64,000 nt of DNA from Marinobacter salarius (lineage in GTDB: Bacteria > Pseudomonadota > Gammaproteobacteria > Pseudomonadales > Oleiphilaceae), in NCBI RefSeq assembly GCF_032922745.1, contig NZ_CP136693.1:4402001-4466000 (forward strand). The letters are read 5' to 3'. The notes under the pieces are model-generated. The model did no database searches, had not been told where the DNA came from, and worked only from the letters and a program-made list of their open reading frames with translations. The translations under genes and the position numbers were made by a program. Positions 9,895-18,443 of this stretch are shown here, in pieces; positions within the stretch are counted from its first letter, which is position 1; each line of letters opens with the position of its first letter.

Positions 9895-9923
9895 ACTATA
9901 GAAACACGCAATACACAATGCAA
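9895..9923 (-). promoter_or_regulatory. Sigma-70 promoter of the mraZ/dcw operon
   Basis: Read on the minus strand: -35 TTGCAT at 9923-9918, a 17-base spacer, and -10 TATAGT at 9900-9895. Transcription would start near 9888, just before the MraZ boxes. Both hexamers are close to consensus and the spacing is optimal. Confidence 0.8.
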
Positions 9924-10138
9924 GCGCCGCGAACAGCGCCACACCAGGAAAAGTTCCTTTCACGACAAGAGGTTACAGAACAAGATTGGTCAAAAGCTGG
10001 AGATTACGGAAAAGAAAAACCTAAAAATCAATCACCTGCAGTCAGTTCTGAAGATGGCAAGTGAACTCTAAGATTTTTTGGCTATAAAAGCTTGCTGGTG
10101 AGAATGACAAATGTCACATCAAGCGGAGAAATAAAAAT

Positions 10139-10495
<357 letters not shown>

Positions 10496-10501
10496 GGCGA
10501 G

Positions 10502-10530
10502 ACCATACTCCAGCCTGCAGCGGCAGGCAA
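10502..10530 (-). promoter_or_regulatory. Promoter of rnpB
   Basis: Minus strand -35 TTGCCT at 10530-10525, 17-base spacer, -10 TATGGT at 10507-10502. Initiation seven bases downstream would fall at about 10495, exactly where the P1 helix of RNase P RNA begins, which supports both the promoter and the RNA end. Confidence 0.7.
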
Positions 10531-10560
10531 GAAAAACCGCGAACCAGCGACTTCCTGAGA

Positions 10561-11424
10561 TCAGGCCTTCAGAGACAACGCTCGCTGATACAGCTCATTC
10601 TTGGAGATTCCAGTTAACTCCGAAGCCAGCTTCGCCGCCTTTTTCACCGGCAACTCTGTCAGCAGCAACGCCAACACCCGGTCCGCCTCTGCCGACCCCA
10701 CCGACAACTCCTCTGCGCTCGCGCCACGCACCATCACCACGAATTCGCCACGACTGCCATGGGGGTCCGCCTCCAGGGTCTGCCTGACATGGGCCGCCGC
10801 CCCTACATAGAAAGTCTCGAACGTTTTGGTCAGCTCCCGGGCCAGCACGATCTCTCGCTCTGCTCCCATCACTTCCGCGATATCCCCCACCGTATCGACA
10901 ATACGGTGGGGCGACTCGTAGAACACCAGTGTGGCGGATTCCCTCGCCAGGCGGTCCAGGGCAGCCCTGCGAGCTCCGGACTTGGAGGGCAGAAAACCCT
11001 CGAACAAAAACCGATCCGTCGGCAGCCCTGCCGCGCTCAGCGCCGAAATGAGCGCACAGGCACCAGGCACCGGAGTAACCCGATAACCCCGAGCCCGAGC
11101 CTCCCTTACCAGCACAAAGCCTGGATCAGAGATCAGCGGCGTCCCCGCATCGGAAATCAGAGCCACATCCTGGCAGGCCGCAAGCTTGCCCAGAACCTGG
11201 CCCGCCCTGTCCCGCTCATTGTGTTCGTGCAAGGCCACCATTGGCTTGCTGATGCCCAGATGCTGCAATAGACGGCCACTGTGCCGGGTATCCTCGGCAG
11301 CAATCACTGCAACCCGCGACAAAACCGCCGCGGCCCTGGGAGACATATCGTCCAGGTTGCCAATCGGTGTAGCAACGATATACAGGGTGCCAGCCTGTTC
11401 CGGCGGCTCGCTTTCTGAGTTCAC
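10561..11424 (-). CDS. rsmI: 16S rRNA 2'-O-ribose C1402 methyltransferase
   Basis: SAM-dependent tetrapyrrole-methylase-fold enzyme that methylates the ribose of C1402 in 16S rRNA, complementing RsmH. Motifs LYIVATPIGNLDDMSPRA at the N-terminus and ISDAGTPLISDPG in the middle are family signatures. I chose a GTG start at 11424 (VNSESEPPEQ, 287 residues) because AGAGAGG lies five bases upstream and the length then matches E. coli RsmI (286). Upstream in-frame ATGs at 11451 and 11475 lack a ribosome binding site. It is divergent from lpoA. Confidence 0.94.
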   Translation of the reverse strand: MNSESEPPEQAGTLYIVATPIGNLDDMSPRAAAVLSRVAVIAAEDTRHSGRLLQHLGISKPMVALHEHNERDRAGQVLGKLAACQDVALISDAGTPLISDPGFVLVREARARGYRVTPVPGACALISALSAAGLPTDRFLFEGFLPSKSGARRAALDRLARESATLVFYESPHRIVDTVGDIAEVMGAEREIVLARELTKTFETFYVGAAAHVRQTLEADPHGSRGEFVVMVRGASAEELSVGSAEADRVLALLLTELPVKKAAKLASELTGISKNELYQRALSLKA

Positions 11425-11610
11425 ACATCCCTCTCTTTGCCCTCTGCGCATGACACCAACGTCATGTGAATTCACGCGGGAGCTGTTAAACTTGCGGCCT
11501 GATAAATCAAACCATTAATGGGAAGCCCGGCGGGCACCAGGGCTCCCGGCATGATGCCGCCGATTTCCCGGCGCCACAAGCGTAATAACCCGGAGTATTG
11601 TGAGCCAGCC

Positions 11611-13482
11611 ATGACCAAATACCGCCAGAACCTGAAAACCATCACCATTCTCCTGGCCACGACGGTGCTGTTTGCGGGTTGCGCAAGCGTGAACCTGGAA
11701 TCGTACATTGCCAAAACCGCCGGAGAAGCTCTTGAAGTCGCTGCCAGCGAAACCAACCGACAAAGCGCACAGGCTTACCTGTTGAGAGCAGCAGACAGGT
11801 TCCAGGGTCAAAACGAACACCGGGCCGCCAGAAAGTTGCTTCAGAGCCAGCAATTCTCGCCGGCCACGGAGGCCACAGAAAACCAACGACTTCTGCTGGC
11901 CATGGCCAGCGCCACTGCGCTTGAGGATGGCGATTGGGCGAAGAACATTGCATCCGGCATTGGGCCAGATCATTTCCTTAATTATGAAAGAAACCTGATC
12001 AACCGCGCTGCAAGATTGCAGGAGCGAACCTATCGGCTTGCCGGAGACAACCTTGCGGCGGCCATTACCCTGATCTTGCTGTCCGGAGCGGACTCAGACG
12101 CCAATACACAATCGGTCCATGACGACATCTGGAAGAACCTGAAACAGACTTCCGACACCCAGCTCGCCGACAGGCAAGGCCGCGCCATTGGCTATGAAGC
12201 CCAGGGCTGGCTTGAACTGGCTGGCATTCTCCGGCAGCCGGGGATCAATCTGGACGAACAGGGAAGAATGATCCGCAGTTGGCAGAACAACTGGCCTGAC
12301 CACCCCGCCGCCGGGGTTTTACCGGCCGAACTGCAATTGATTGCAAACCTCGCAGAGAGCCAGCCCGAAAGAATCACCCTGGCATTGCCACTCAGCGGAC
12401 CATTATCGAGTGCGGGCGCTGCCATCCGCGATGGTTTTTTCGCCGCTTACTACGGGGACAAGTCGGCGGAGCGTGGAGAACTCAGCATTCGAGTCATCGA
12501 CACCTCGGATCGAGACTTTCGCTCGCTTTATGACGAGCTGACCAAAGAGGAACAGGATCTGATCGTCGGACCCCTGGAAAAAGAGTCCCTGGCAGCACTC
12601 GCCGGCATGTCGACTCTGCCTGTGCCGGTTCTGGGCCTGAACTATCTGCCACAGGAGGCCACAGCTCCCGATGGACTTTACCAATTCGGGCTGTCGGCAG
12701 AAGACGAAGCCAGACAAATTGCCGATCGCCTTGATGCAGAGGGTATCGACCAGATCCTTGTACTGATCCCCTCGGGCGAGTGGGGAGACCGCCTGGAAAG
12801 CGCCCTGCTTGACCAACTGTCGCAAAACGGAGGCATCGCACTGGATATTGAGCGCTACTTCCGCGAGGACAATCTCCGTGCCGTCACTGCCGACCTGCTT
12901 GGTATCACAGTATCCCGCGATCGGGCCATAGACGTTGAACGCACGGCCGGCATTGACGTGGAGTTCGAGCCCCGGCGGCGCCAGGATGCTGACGGCATCG
13001 TTATGGTCGCGGAGCCAACCATCGCACGGCAATTCAAACCATTATTCGCCTTCTATTTTGGCGGTGATCTGCCCGTATACTCACCCTCCATGGTCTACGA
13101 GGGCAATCCGGACCCATCACGGGACCGGGACCTGAACGGCGTCACCTTTACCGACACGCCCTGGGTTCTTGAAAAGACAAACCGCTTTCGCGACATCGTC
13201 AAGGAAGCCATGCCCGATGTCCGGGGCCAGCTTGGCCGTCTGTTCGCCATGGGCGCCGATGCCTGGAATCTGAGCAAACGACTGCCACTGCTGAGACAGG
13301 TAGAGGGAGCCACGATAGACGGCCAGACCGGGGTGCTGAGCATGACCCCCAAAGGCAGCATTCATCGGGAACAACTCTGGGCCCGATTCAGTGAAGGAAC
13401 ACCAGAACAACTGCCACCGCTGGAACCCGAAGAAACAGAATCGGATGCCCCAGCTATGGAAGACGCCTCCAATCCAAATTAA
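11611..13482 (+). CDS. lpoA: LpoA, lipoprotein activator of a penicillin-binding protein
   Basis: Outer-membrane lipoprotein that, in E. coli, reaches through the periplasm to stimulate PBP1A. The ATG at 11611 gives 623 residues with a type II signal peptide ending in the lipobox L-F-A-G-C24, so Cys24 is acylated. The N-terminal half resembles helical TPR-like repeats, and the C-terminal half (from about residue 255, RITLALPLSGPLSSAG) is a periplasmic-binding-protein fold. The upstream in-frame ATG at 11518 would place 31 residues before the signal peptide and is rejected. It leads a plus-strand group with yraN and diaA, as in E. coli and Pseudomonas. Confidence 0.93.
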   Translation: MTKYRQNLKTITILLATTVLFAGCASVNLESYIAKTAGEALEVAASETNRQSAQAYLLRAADRFQGQNEHRAARKLLQSQQFSPATEATENQRLLLAMASATALEDGDWAKNIASGIGPDHFLNYERNLINRAARLQERTYRLAGDNLAAAITLILLSGADSDANTQSVHDDIWKNLKQTSDTQLADRQGRAIGYEAQGWLELAGILRQPGINLDEQGRMIRSWQNNWPDHPAAGVLPAELQLIANLAESQPERITLALPLSGPLSSAGAAIRDGFFAAYYGDKSAERGELSIRVIDTSDRDFRSLYDELTKEEQDLIVGPLEKESLAALAGMSTLPVPVLGLNYLPQEATAPDGLYQFGLSAEDEARQIADRLDAEGIDQILVLIPSGEWGDRLESALLDQLSQNGGIALDIERYFREDNLRAVTADLLGITVSRDRAIDVERTAGIDVEFEPRRRQDADGIVMVAEPTIARQFKPLFAFYFGGDLPVYSPSMVYEGNPDPSRDRDLNGVTFTDTPWVLEKTNRFRDIVKEAMPDVRGQLGRLFAMGADAWNLSKRLPLLRQVEGATIDGQTGVLSMTPKGSIHREQLWARFSEGTPEQLPPLEPEETESDAPAMEDASNPN

Positions 13483-13502
13483 CAACCAGGACACCTTATG
13501 CC

Positions 13503-13877
13503 ATGGATGGCAGCACAGGAACACGAAAAGCCACCGGGGACCATGCCGAGGGCGTTGCCGCACGCTACCTTCAGACGCGAGGCGTCACTATTCTGGCACG
13601 CAACGTGTTCAGTCGCGGGGGCGAAATTGACCTCATCGGCAGGGACAGTGATGTGCTGGTTTTCTTCGAAGTGCGATACCGCGGAAGCGGCAGCCTGGCC
13701 GGTGCAGCCGAATCCATCACCCCCATAAAGCAAAGGCGCATCAGCCGCGCCGCTTCGTTTTACCTCCACAGGCATGGGCTGTGGAATGCGAACGCAAGAA
13801 TTGACGTAATCGCAATCGCACCGGGCGAACGCAAAAAATACCGGATACAATGGATAAAAAACGCCATTCAGGTCTGA
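13503..13877 (+). CDS. yraN: YraN family (UPF0102) nuclease-fold protein
   Basis: Small protein of the UPF0102 family with a restriction-endonuclease-like fold; its cellular role is not established. The 124 residues show the conserved core ILARN...RGGEIDLIGRD...VFFEVRYR, where Glu, Asp and the EV(K/R)xR motif would form the metal-binding active site. The usual lysine of EVK is arginine here. Two competing ATGs lie within five bases upstream. 13503 is chosen because only this frame encodes the family. It sits 20 bases after lpoA and two bases before diaA. Confidence 0.9.
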   Translation: MDGSTGTRKATGDHAEGVAARYLQTRGVTILARNVFSRGGEIDLIGRDSDVLVFFEVRYRGSGSLAGAAESITPIKQRRISRAASFYLHRHGLWNANARIDVIAIAPGERKKYRIQWIKNAIQV

Positions 13878-13879
13878 CT

Positions 13880-14470
13880 ATGACGGATACCGAACAACAG
13901 ATAAACCAGTGGTTTGCTAACCATATGGAACACACGGCCCACGCCGCCAGCCTGACGGCACCGGCCATCGAGAGCGCCTCGGACGCACTGGTCAACACGC
14001 TACTGAATGATGGCAAAATCATTACCTGCGCTAACGGTAACGCCAACGTACTTACACAGTACTTCTGCACGGCGCTGCTCAACCGCTTTGAGCATGACCG
14101 ACCGGCACTACCAGCCATCAACCTGGGAGCGGATGCGACAACCTACTCCGCAATCTGTCGCGACAACCGCTTCAATGACACCTTCTCAAGACAGGTTCGC
14201 GCTATTGGCAAAGCCAACGATCTGCTCCTGGTGATTGTGGACGATGGCCACAAGGCCAACCTGATCCAGGCGATACAGGCTGCGCATGACAGGGAAATGA
14301 ATGTGGTAGTACTGAGCGCCAAGGAAAAAACCGACATCACCTCGCTGCTTCACCCGGAGGACCACGAAATAGCCCTGGATAATCTTTCCCCGACGGCAGC
14401 AACGCCCATCCTGCTAGTGATCATCAACGCCCTGTGCGGGCTGATCGACGAAAAACTGTTCGGTGGATAA
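13880..14470 (+). CDS. diaA: DiaA-like SIS-domain protein (phosphoheptose isomerase family)
   Basis: Sugar-isomerase (SIS) domain protein of the DiaA/GmhA family. In E. coli DiaA binds DnaA and promotes timely replication initiation. At 196 residues it has exactly the length of E. coli DiaA, and it follows lpoA-yraN as there, so DiaA is preferred over GmhA. The core includes DGKIITCANGNANVLTQYF, LPAINLGADATTYSAI and NDLLLVIVDDGHKANLIQAI. The terminal TAA at 14468-14470 directly abuts a group II intron lying on the other strand, and the last A of the stop codon is the end base of that intron. Confidence 0.88.
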   Translation: MTDTEQQINQWFANHMEHTAHAASLTAPAIESASDALVNTLLNDGKIITCANGNANVLTQYFCTALLNRFEHDRPALPAINLGADATTYSAICRDNRFNDTFSRQVRAIGKANDLLLVIVDDGHKANLIQAIQAAHDREMNVVVLSAKEKTDITSLLHPEDHEIALDNLSPTAATPILLVIINALCGLIDEKLFGG

Positions 14471-14541
14471 TCGAGTAGGAGGGGGAGTTACCTCCCCCGT
14501 CCTCTCACACCACCGGGCATACGGTTCCGTACCACGGCGGT
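14471..14541 (-). ncRNA. Group II intron domains V and VI
   Basis: Domain V, the catalytic core hairpin, lies at 14541-14509 on the minus strand: outer pairing ACCGCC with GGTGGT and an inner stem around GGTACGGAACCGTATGCC. Domain VI follows at about 14504-14474 as GGGGGAG/CTCCCCC with a short loop, and the CCTACT segment near the 3' end would hold the branch-point adenosine. The assignment rests on position after the maturase gene and on hairpin form; the catalytic bases were not modelled. Confidence 0.75.
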
Positions 14542-15954
14542 TCATGGTCGGCTCTGAAGCCGAGTCATCGTATCCAGCAAGCTTACCAGAGACAGACGGT
14601 CGAATACCCTCTTAGGCAGGGCCGCGTTCATATGAGTCGCGCCACTGTTCCACCAGGGTCCACGACCATTGGTCGCGCTCCTCCAAGCCCTTATCTCAGT
14701 CAAGCCTAGCCGTACCAGGTTGCGGGCCCGCGTGCGGGTCCGCTTCCACTGCTGCCACAGGATCAGGCGAAGCCGCCGTCTTATCCAGCCATCCAGGGCT
14801 TCGACCGAACGCTTCGAGGCGGTCAGGCGATAGTAATTTGCCCAGCCTCTCAGCACCGGGTTCAGGTTCCGGATGGTGGTCGTCAACGACTGTCCCCGTG
14901 ACCGTTTCAGCAGGGGGCGAAGCTTGGCCATGAAGGCCTTCAGGCTTTTGGGCGCGACTCTCAACCGGACCTGACGTTTATGCCAGCTCACGCTGTAACC
15001 CAGAAAGCTCCGACGCCAGGGGCGGTCCACGGCGCTTTTCACCGTATTCACCTTCAGGCGCAAGCGCGTTTCCAGGAAGTGGGTAATACTGGCCATCACC
15101 CGTTCGCCGGATCTTTTGCTGCTGACGTAAATGTTGCAGTCGTCCGCATAGCGGCAGAACCGGTGTCCCCGCCGCTCCAGCTCCCGATCCAGTTCGGTCA
15201 GGAGCACGTTAGAGAGCAAGGGCGACAGGGGGCCGCCTTGCGGCGTGCCTTCCCGTCTCGGGCTGACCAGTCCTCCTTCGAGCATGCCGGCTTGCAGGTA
15301 ACGCCGGATCAGGGTGAGTATCCGCCGGTCGGCTATGCGACAAGCCAGCAGGCTCATCAGCACATCGTGGTTGACCCGGTCAAAGAACTGGGCCAGATCC
15401 AGATCGACCACCCAGCGGTGGCCGTCGTTGATGTGTTGCTGCATCGCCTTGACCGCCTGGTGGGCACTTCGACCGGGGCGGAACCCATAGCTGTGATCCG
15501 AGAAGGTCGGTTCCAGCGTCGGGCTCAGCACCTGGTGAAGGGCTTGTTGGATCAGGCGGTCCTGCACCGTTGGGATACCCAGTGTCCGCTCCCCGCCTTG
15601 CGGCTTGGGGATACTGACCCGGCGGACCGGTTGAGGATGGTAGTCTCCGGCCAACAGCCGCTCGCGCAGCGTTGGCCAATGCTGTTGCAGGTGGCCCTTC
15701 AGGGCCATCACCGGCATCTGATCGACACCGGCGGCACCCTTATTGGATACCACCCGCTGATACGCACGCATCAGGTTCGGGCGCTCAAGCACCTGTTCCA
15801 TCAGCGTGTTCGGCTCCGCGTTCGTCCACGAGTGAGCCCCCGCGTCTGCCTCGACACGGACTTCAGTCTCTGCCGGATACCGTCCAGCGCCTTCCTGAAT
15901 GCCCTGCCCCATCCGGGTCGCTTCTGTCTTCATAAGCACACTACGAGAACTCAT
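14542..15954 (-). CDS. ltrA: Group II intron reverse transcriptase/maturase
   Basis: Multifunctional protein that helps the intron RNA fold and splice and copies it into DNA during retrohoming. The 470 residues show the RT fingers and palm (GAAGVDQM, SIPKPQGGERTLGIPT, DLAQFFDRVNHDVL, GTPQGGPLSPLLSN), the catalytic Y269-A-D-D box, and then the maturase domain X (LRGWANYYRLTASKRSVEALDGW). No HNH endonuclease domain follows, which fits the class C proteins that rely on DNA structure for target choice. Met at 15933 is an alternative start. The stop codon directly adjoins domain V. Confidence 0.95.
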   Translation of the reverse strand: MSSRSVLMKTEATRMGQGIQEGAGRYPAETEVRVEADAGAHSWTNAEPNTLMEQVLERPNLMRAYQRVVSNKGAAGVDQMPVMALKGHLQQHWPTLRERLLAGDYHPQPVRRVSIPKPQGGERTLGIPTVQDRLIQQALHQVLSPTLEPTFSDHSYGFRPGRSAHQAVKAMQQHINDGHRWVVDLDLAQFFDRVNHDVLMSLLACRIADRRILTLIRRYLQAGMLEGGLVSPRREGTPQGGPLSPLLSNVLLTELDRELERRGHRFCRYADDCNIYVSSKRSGERVMASITHFLETRLRLKVNTVKSAVDRPWRRSFLGYSVSWHKRQVRLRVAPKSLKAFMAKLRPLLKRSRGQSLTTTIRNLNPVLRGWANYYRLTASKRSVEALDGWIRRRLRLILWQQWKRTRTRARNLVRLGLTEIRAWRSATNGRGPWWNSGATHMNAALPKRVFDRLSLVSLLDTMTRLQSRP

Positions 15955-16401
15955 CGCCTACTAACGGCCAACCATGTTCGGCCCTTCCGTACGCGGTGAC
16001 GCACCTACTATGGCCTCGGCTGAGTTCTGGCTCCCCATCCCCACCTCTCGCGAAGTGAGTAGCACAGCGGCAGAGAACCAGACTTCCCAGGGTAAGACGC
16101 GTGACCTTCACACTTATGCCCGCCGCATTTACGTCCACACCTTCCGTGCAAGTACAGGGCTTTGACGATAGTTGACGCCTTACCCGGTGTGACCGCCTCA
16201 TATGCGATTTCTGTTCGTCAGGCCAGTGCTTTGCCTGCGGCTTCCTTCAGATTCCATCTCACGATGGACACCCTTGCCGTCCGGCTAGTGGTTCCCCTTG
16301 CCGGGTCCACAGGGGACTTGCACCCCCAAGTCATCCGGCCAGCACCACCTGTACCGGAACAGCGCCCGTCAAGGCGCTACGCGCCATGCCTGGCGCACAA
16401 C

Positions 16402-16434
16402 GAAAAAGCCAGCTGTTAAAAACAGCTGGCTTTC
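16402..16434 (-). terminator. Rho-independent terminator of sspB, intron insertion target
   Basis: Perfect 11-bp stem AGCCAGCTGTT / AACAGCTGGCT with a three-base loop (16407-16431). On the minus strand it is followed by TTTTT and then CGTT, after which the group II intron begins. On the plus strand it also ends in TTT, so before the insertion it could have ended diaA transcripts coming the other way. Now 1.9 kb of intron separates it from diaA. Confidence 0.88.
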
Positions 16435-16467
16435 GAGACGTCCCGAGACTTTCCTTTCACAACAGCG

Positions 16468-16911
16468 CTATTTAACGACCTTAAGCGTTGGCCGACCGCT
16501 GGGCCGATCTCCACCTTGACCGCTATCGCTACTGCCATTCTCGGAATCCTTTCCGCCGGAGCCTTCCGGATCAGGAGAGCCTGGTTCGCTACCGAAGACC
16601 ATACCCTCACCGTTCTCCTTTGCGTATACCGCCATGACAGCCTGCAGGGGGATGAAGACCTGCATCGGCACACCGCCAAAACGCGCGCTGAATTCCAGGG
16701 CGCCATTACCAATCACCAGACCACGCACGGCTCCAGGACTGATATTGAGCACGATCTGCCCATTGGCAACGTGCTCAGTAGGAACCTGAACACCCTGCAC
16801 CCCCGCATCCACTACGATATACGGCGTGCAGTCGTTATCGAGGATCCACTCGTTGAATGCCCGAACGAGGTAGGGACGGCTTGATGTCATCGTTATCTTA
16901 CTATCAGGCAC
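16468..16911 (-). CDS. sspB: SspB, ClpXP specificity-enhancing factor
   Basis: Adaptor that binds ssrA-tagged peptides and hands them to ClpXP. The folded domain (SSRPYLVRAFNEWILDNDCTPYIVV through VFIPLQAVMAVYAKENG) is followed by a flexible, Gly/Ser/Asp-rich linker and a C-terminal tail GRPTLKVVK, the hydrophobic-basic tail that docks on ClpX. Two starts are possible: GTG at 16911 (147 residues, AGGAG seven bases upstream) or the ATG at 16890, which matches the E. coli N-terminus MTSS. The ribosome binding site favours the GTG. It follows sspA by 35 bases. Confidence 0.94.
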   Translation of the reverse strand: MPDSKITMTSSRPYLVRAFNEWILDNDCTPYIVVDAGVQGVQVPTEHVANGQIVLNISPGAVRGLVIGNGALEFSARFGGVPMQVFIPLQAVMAVYAKENGEGMVFGSEPGSPDPEGSGGKDSENGSSDSGQGGDRPSGRPTLKVVK

Positions 16912-16946
16912 TGCCTTTCTCCTGAACCGGTTTCAGGCGCTGCATA

Positions 16947-17576
16947 TCAGTTACGGATATCTTCTTCCAGGTCTGACAGACTCGCCTTGAAACCTTCACG
17001 ACTGAATATGCTATCCATGTACTTTTGAAGCGGCTTCGCCTGCTTTTCATTCAGCTCAATACCCAGCGACGGCAAGCGCCACAGAATCGGAGCAATACAG
17101 CAATCCACAATCGTGAACTCTTCCGACAGGAAAAAGGGCATTTCACCGAACAGCGGCGCCGTGGCCAGCAAACTTTCGCGAAGCTCTTTTCGGGCGCCAT
17201 CCGACGCCTTTGCGTTGGGCTGAGCCAGAATCTGATCCACCAATCCACACCAGTCTTTCTGGATGCGGTGAATCATCAGGCGACTGTTCGCCCGCGCAAC
17301 AGGATAAACCGGCAGCAATGGCGGATGTGGAAAACGCTCGTCCAGATACTCCATCATGATATTTGGCTCGTAGAGCACAAGGTCACGATCCACCAGCGTC
17401 GGCAGGGCATTGTACGGGTTCAGGTCAGCCAACTCTCCAGGCGGGTTATCCGGATCAACGTTAACTACGTCAACCGTTACCCCCTTCTCTGCCAGCACAA
17501 TGCGGACTCTGTGGCTGTAATGACTGGCCGGGTCCGAGAAAAACGTCATTGATGACCGCTTGGTCACAACGCCCAT
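16947..17576 (-). CDS. sspA: Stringent starvation protein A
   Basis: GST-fold protein that binds RNA polymerase and alters transcription in starvation or stationary phase. The 209 residues have the thioredoxin-like N-terminal domain (SSMTFFSDPASHYSHRVRIVLAEKGV), the NPYNALPTLVDRDLVLYEPNIMMEYLDERFPHPP region divided over two motifs typical of SspA, and a helical C-terminal domain. It forms the usual sspAB pair with the downstream gene and follows the bc1 operon after a terminator. Confidence 0.94.
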   Translation of the reverse strand: MGVVTKRSSMTFFSDPASHYSHRVRIVLAEKGVTVDVVNVDPDNPPGELADLNPYNALPTLVDRDLVLYEPNIMMEYLDERFPHPPLLPVYPVARANSRLMIHRIQKDWCGLVDQILAQPNAKASDGARKELRESLLATAPLFGEMPFFLSEEFTIVDCCIAPILWRLPSLGIELNEKQAKPLQKYMDSIFSREGFKASLSDLEEDIRN

Positions 17577-17621
17577 AGAACTACCTCACGATTTGACTAA
17601 CCGAATTGATCCTGAAAAACG

Positions 17622-17654
17622 CAAAAATCCAGCGGGCCGGCTATTGCCCGCTGG
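17622..17654 (-). terminator. Rho-independent terminator after petC
   Basis: On the minus strand the stem CCAGCGGGC / GCCCGCTGG (17654-17628) is followed by ATTTTTG. It separates the bc1 operon from sspAB. Confidence 0.85.
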
Positions 17655-17684
17655 AACTCAGGGACAGGAATTATACCTGAAATC

Positions 17685-18443
17685 TCAGTGTACGTCCTTC
17701 CAGTACTCGCGATTAAGCAGGTAGGCAAAGATAAAGAATATCGCCACGAAGATCAGTACGAACATACCCAGCCTTTCACGCTCAACCTTTACCGGGTCGC
17801 CCATGTAAGACATGAAATTGGTCAGGTCATACATAGCCCGGTTGAATTCCTCCGGCTCCATGGAACCTTCGGTTTCCCATTCCGGGCAGATGTCCGCATT
17901 ACGAACATCGCCGCTGAGAGGATCAACACTCGCACCCTCACCAATTTTCGGCTCAACCGCGCACAGCCCCTGCAAACCGATCAACACATGGGGCATACCA
18001 ACGTTTTCGAAGACCACGTTGTTCACACCCAGCGGACGACTTTCATCCTTGTAAAAGCCACGAAGATAGGAATAGATCCAGTCTTCACCGCGAAGACGAG
18101 ATTCCAGGGTCAGGTCAGGTGGCGGAGCACCGAACCAGCTCGCAGCCATTTCCTTGCTCATAGAGTTCTTCATGAGTTCACCGATCTTTGCACCAGTGAA
18201 AATCAGATTCTCCTCGTAAAGCTCGTCGGGAATCCCCAGATCATCCGATACACGCTTATACCGCGCATACTCCATGGAGTGACACCCCATGCAGTAGTTG
18301 GTGAAAAGGGCCGCACCGCGCTGAAGCGACGCTTTGTTGGTATGGTCCGGCTCCATGGTATCAAGCGGCACGGACGCCCCCGCTGCCAGCCCGAGGGCCG
18401 GCAGGATCGCTATGAAAAGACCAACTATCAGCTTTCTCATCAT
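17685..18443 (-). CDS. petC: Ubiquinol-cytochrome c reductase, cytochrome c1
   Basis: Haem-bearing subunit of the bc1 complex that passes electrons from the Rieske protein to soluble cytochrome c. The 252 residues begin with a cleavable Sec signal (MMRKLIVGLFIAILPALGLA), carry the haem-attachment motif C51-M-G-C54-H55, and end with a C-terminal membrane anchor (MFVLIFVAIFFIFAYLL) that holds the domain on the periplasmic face. The start overlaps the petB stop by four bases. Confidence 0.97.
   Translation of the reverse strand: MMRKLIVGLFIAILPALGLAAGASVPLDTMEPDHTNKASLQRGAALFTNYCMGCHSMEYARYKRVSDDLGIPDELYEENLIFTGAKIGELMKNSMSKEMAASWFGAPPPDLTLESRLRGEDWIYSYLRGFYKDESRPLGVNNVVFENVGMPHVLIGLQGLCAVEPKIGEGASVDPLSGDVRNADICPEWETEGSMEPEEFNRAMYDLTNFMSYMGDPVKVERERLGMFVLIFVAIFFIFAYLLNREYWKDVH

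Larger units (their letters stand above)
14470..16398 (-). mobile_element. Group II intron with its reverse transcriptase/maturase
   Basis: Self-splicing retroelement on the minus strand, about 1.93 kb. The 5' end reads GTGCGCC (16398 downward), the usual group II 5' boundary. The 3' end reads CTACTCGAT, ending at 14470. Domain V and VI hairpins lie between the maturase stop and the 3' end. The 5' flank is the T-rich tail of the sspB terminator, with the boundary about nine bases after the hairpin, and the 3' flank is the diaA stop codon. Insertion just behind a Rho-independent terminator is the habit of group IIC introns, so class C is inferred, not proven. 15955-16398 is structured intron RNA (domains I-III) without a gene. 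Confidence 0.92.

Noticed and set aside
14542..15954. Endonuclease domain at the end of the intron protein
   Set aside because: No HNH cysteine or histidine pairs follow the maturase domain; the protein ends after about 130 residues beyond the palm.
14980..15999. A 339-codon frame opposite the intron reverse transcriptase
   Set aside because: Same cause: antisense shadow of the maturase gene, rich in His/Arg/Gln with no recognisable motif.
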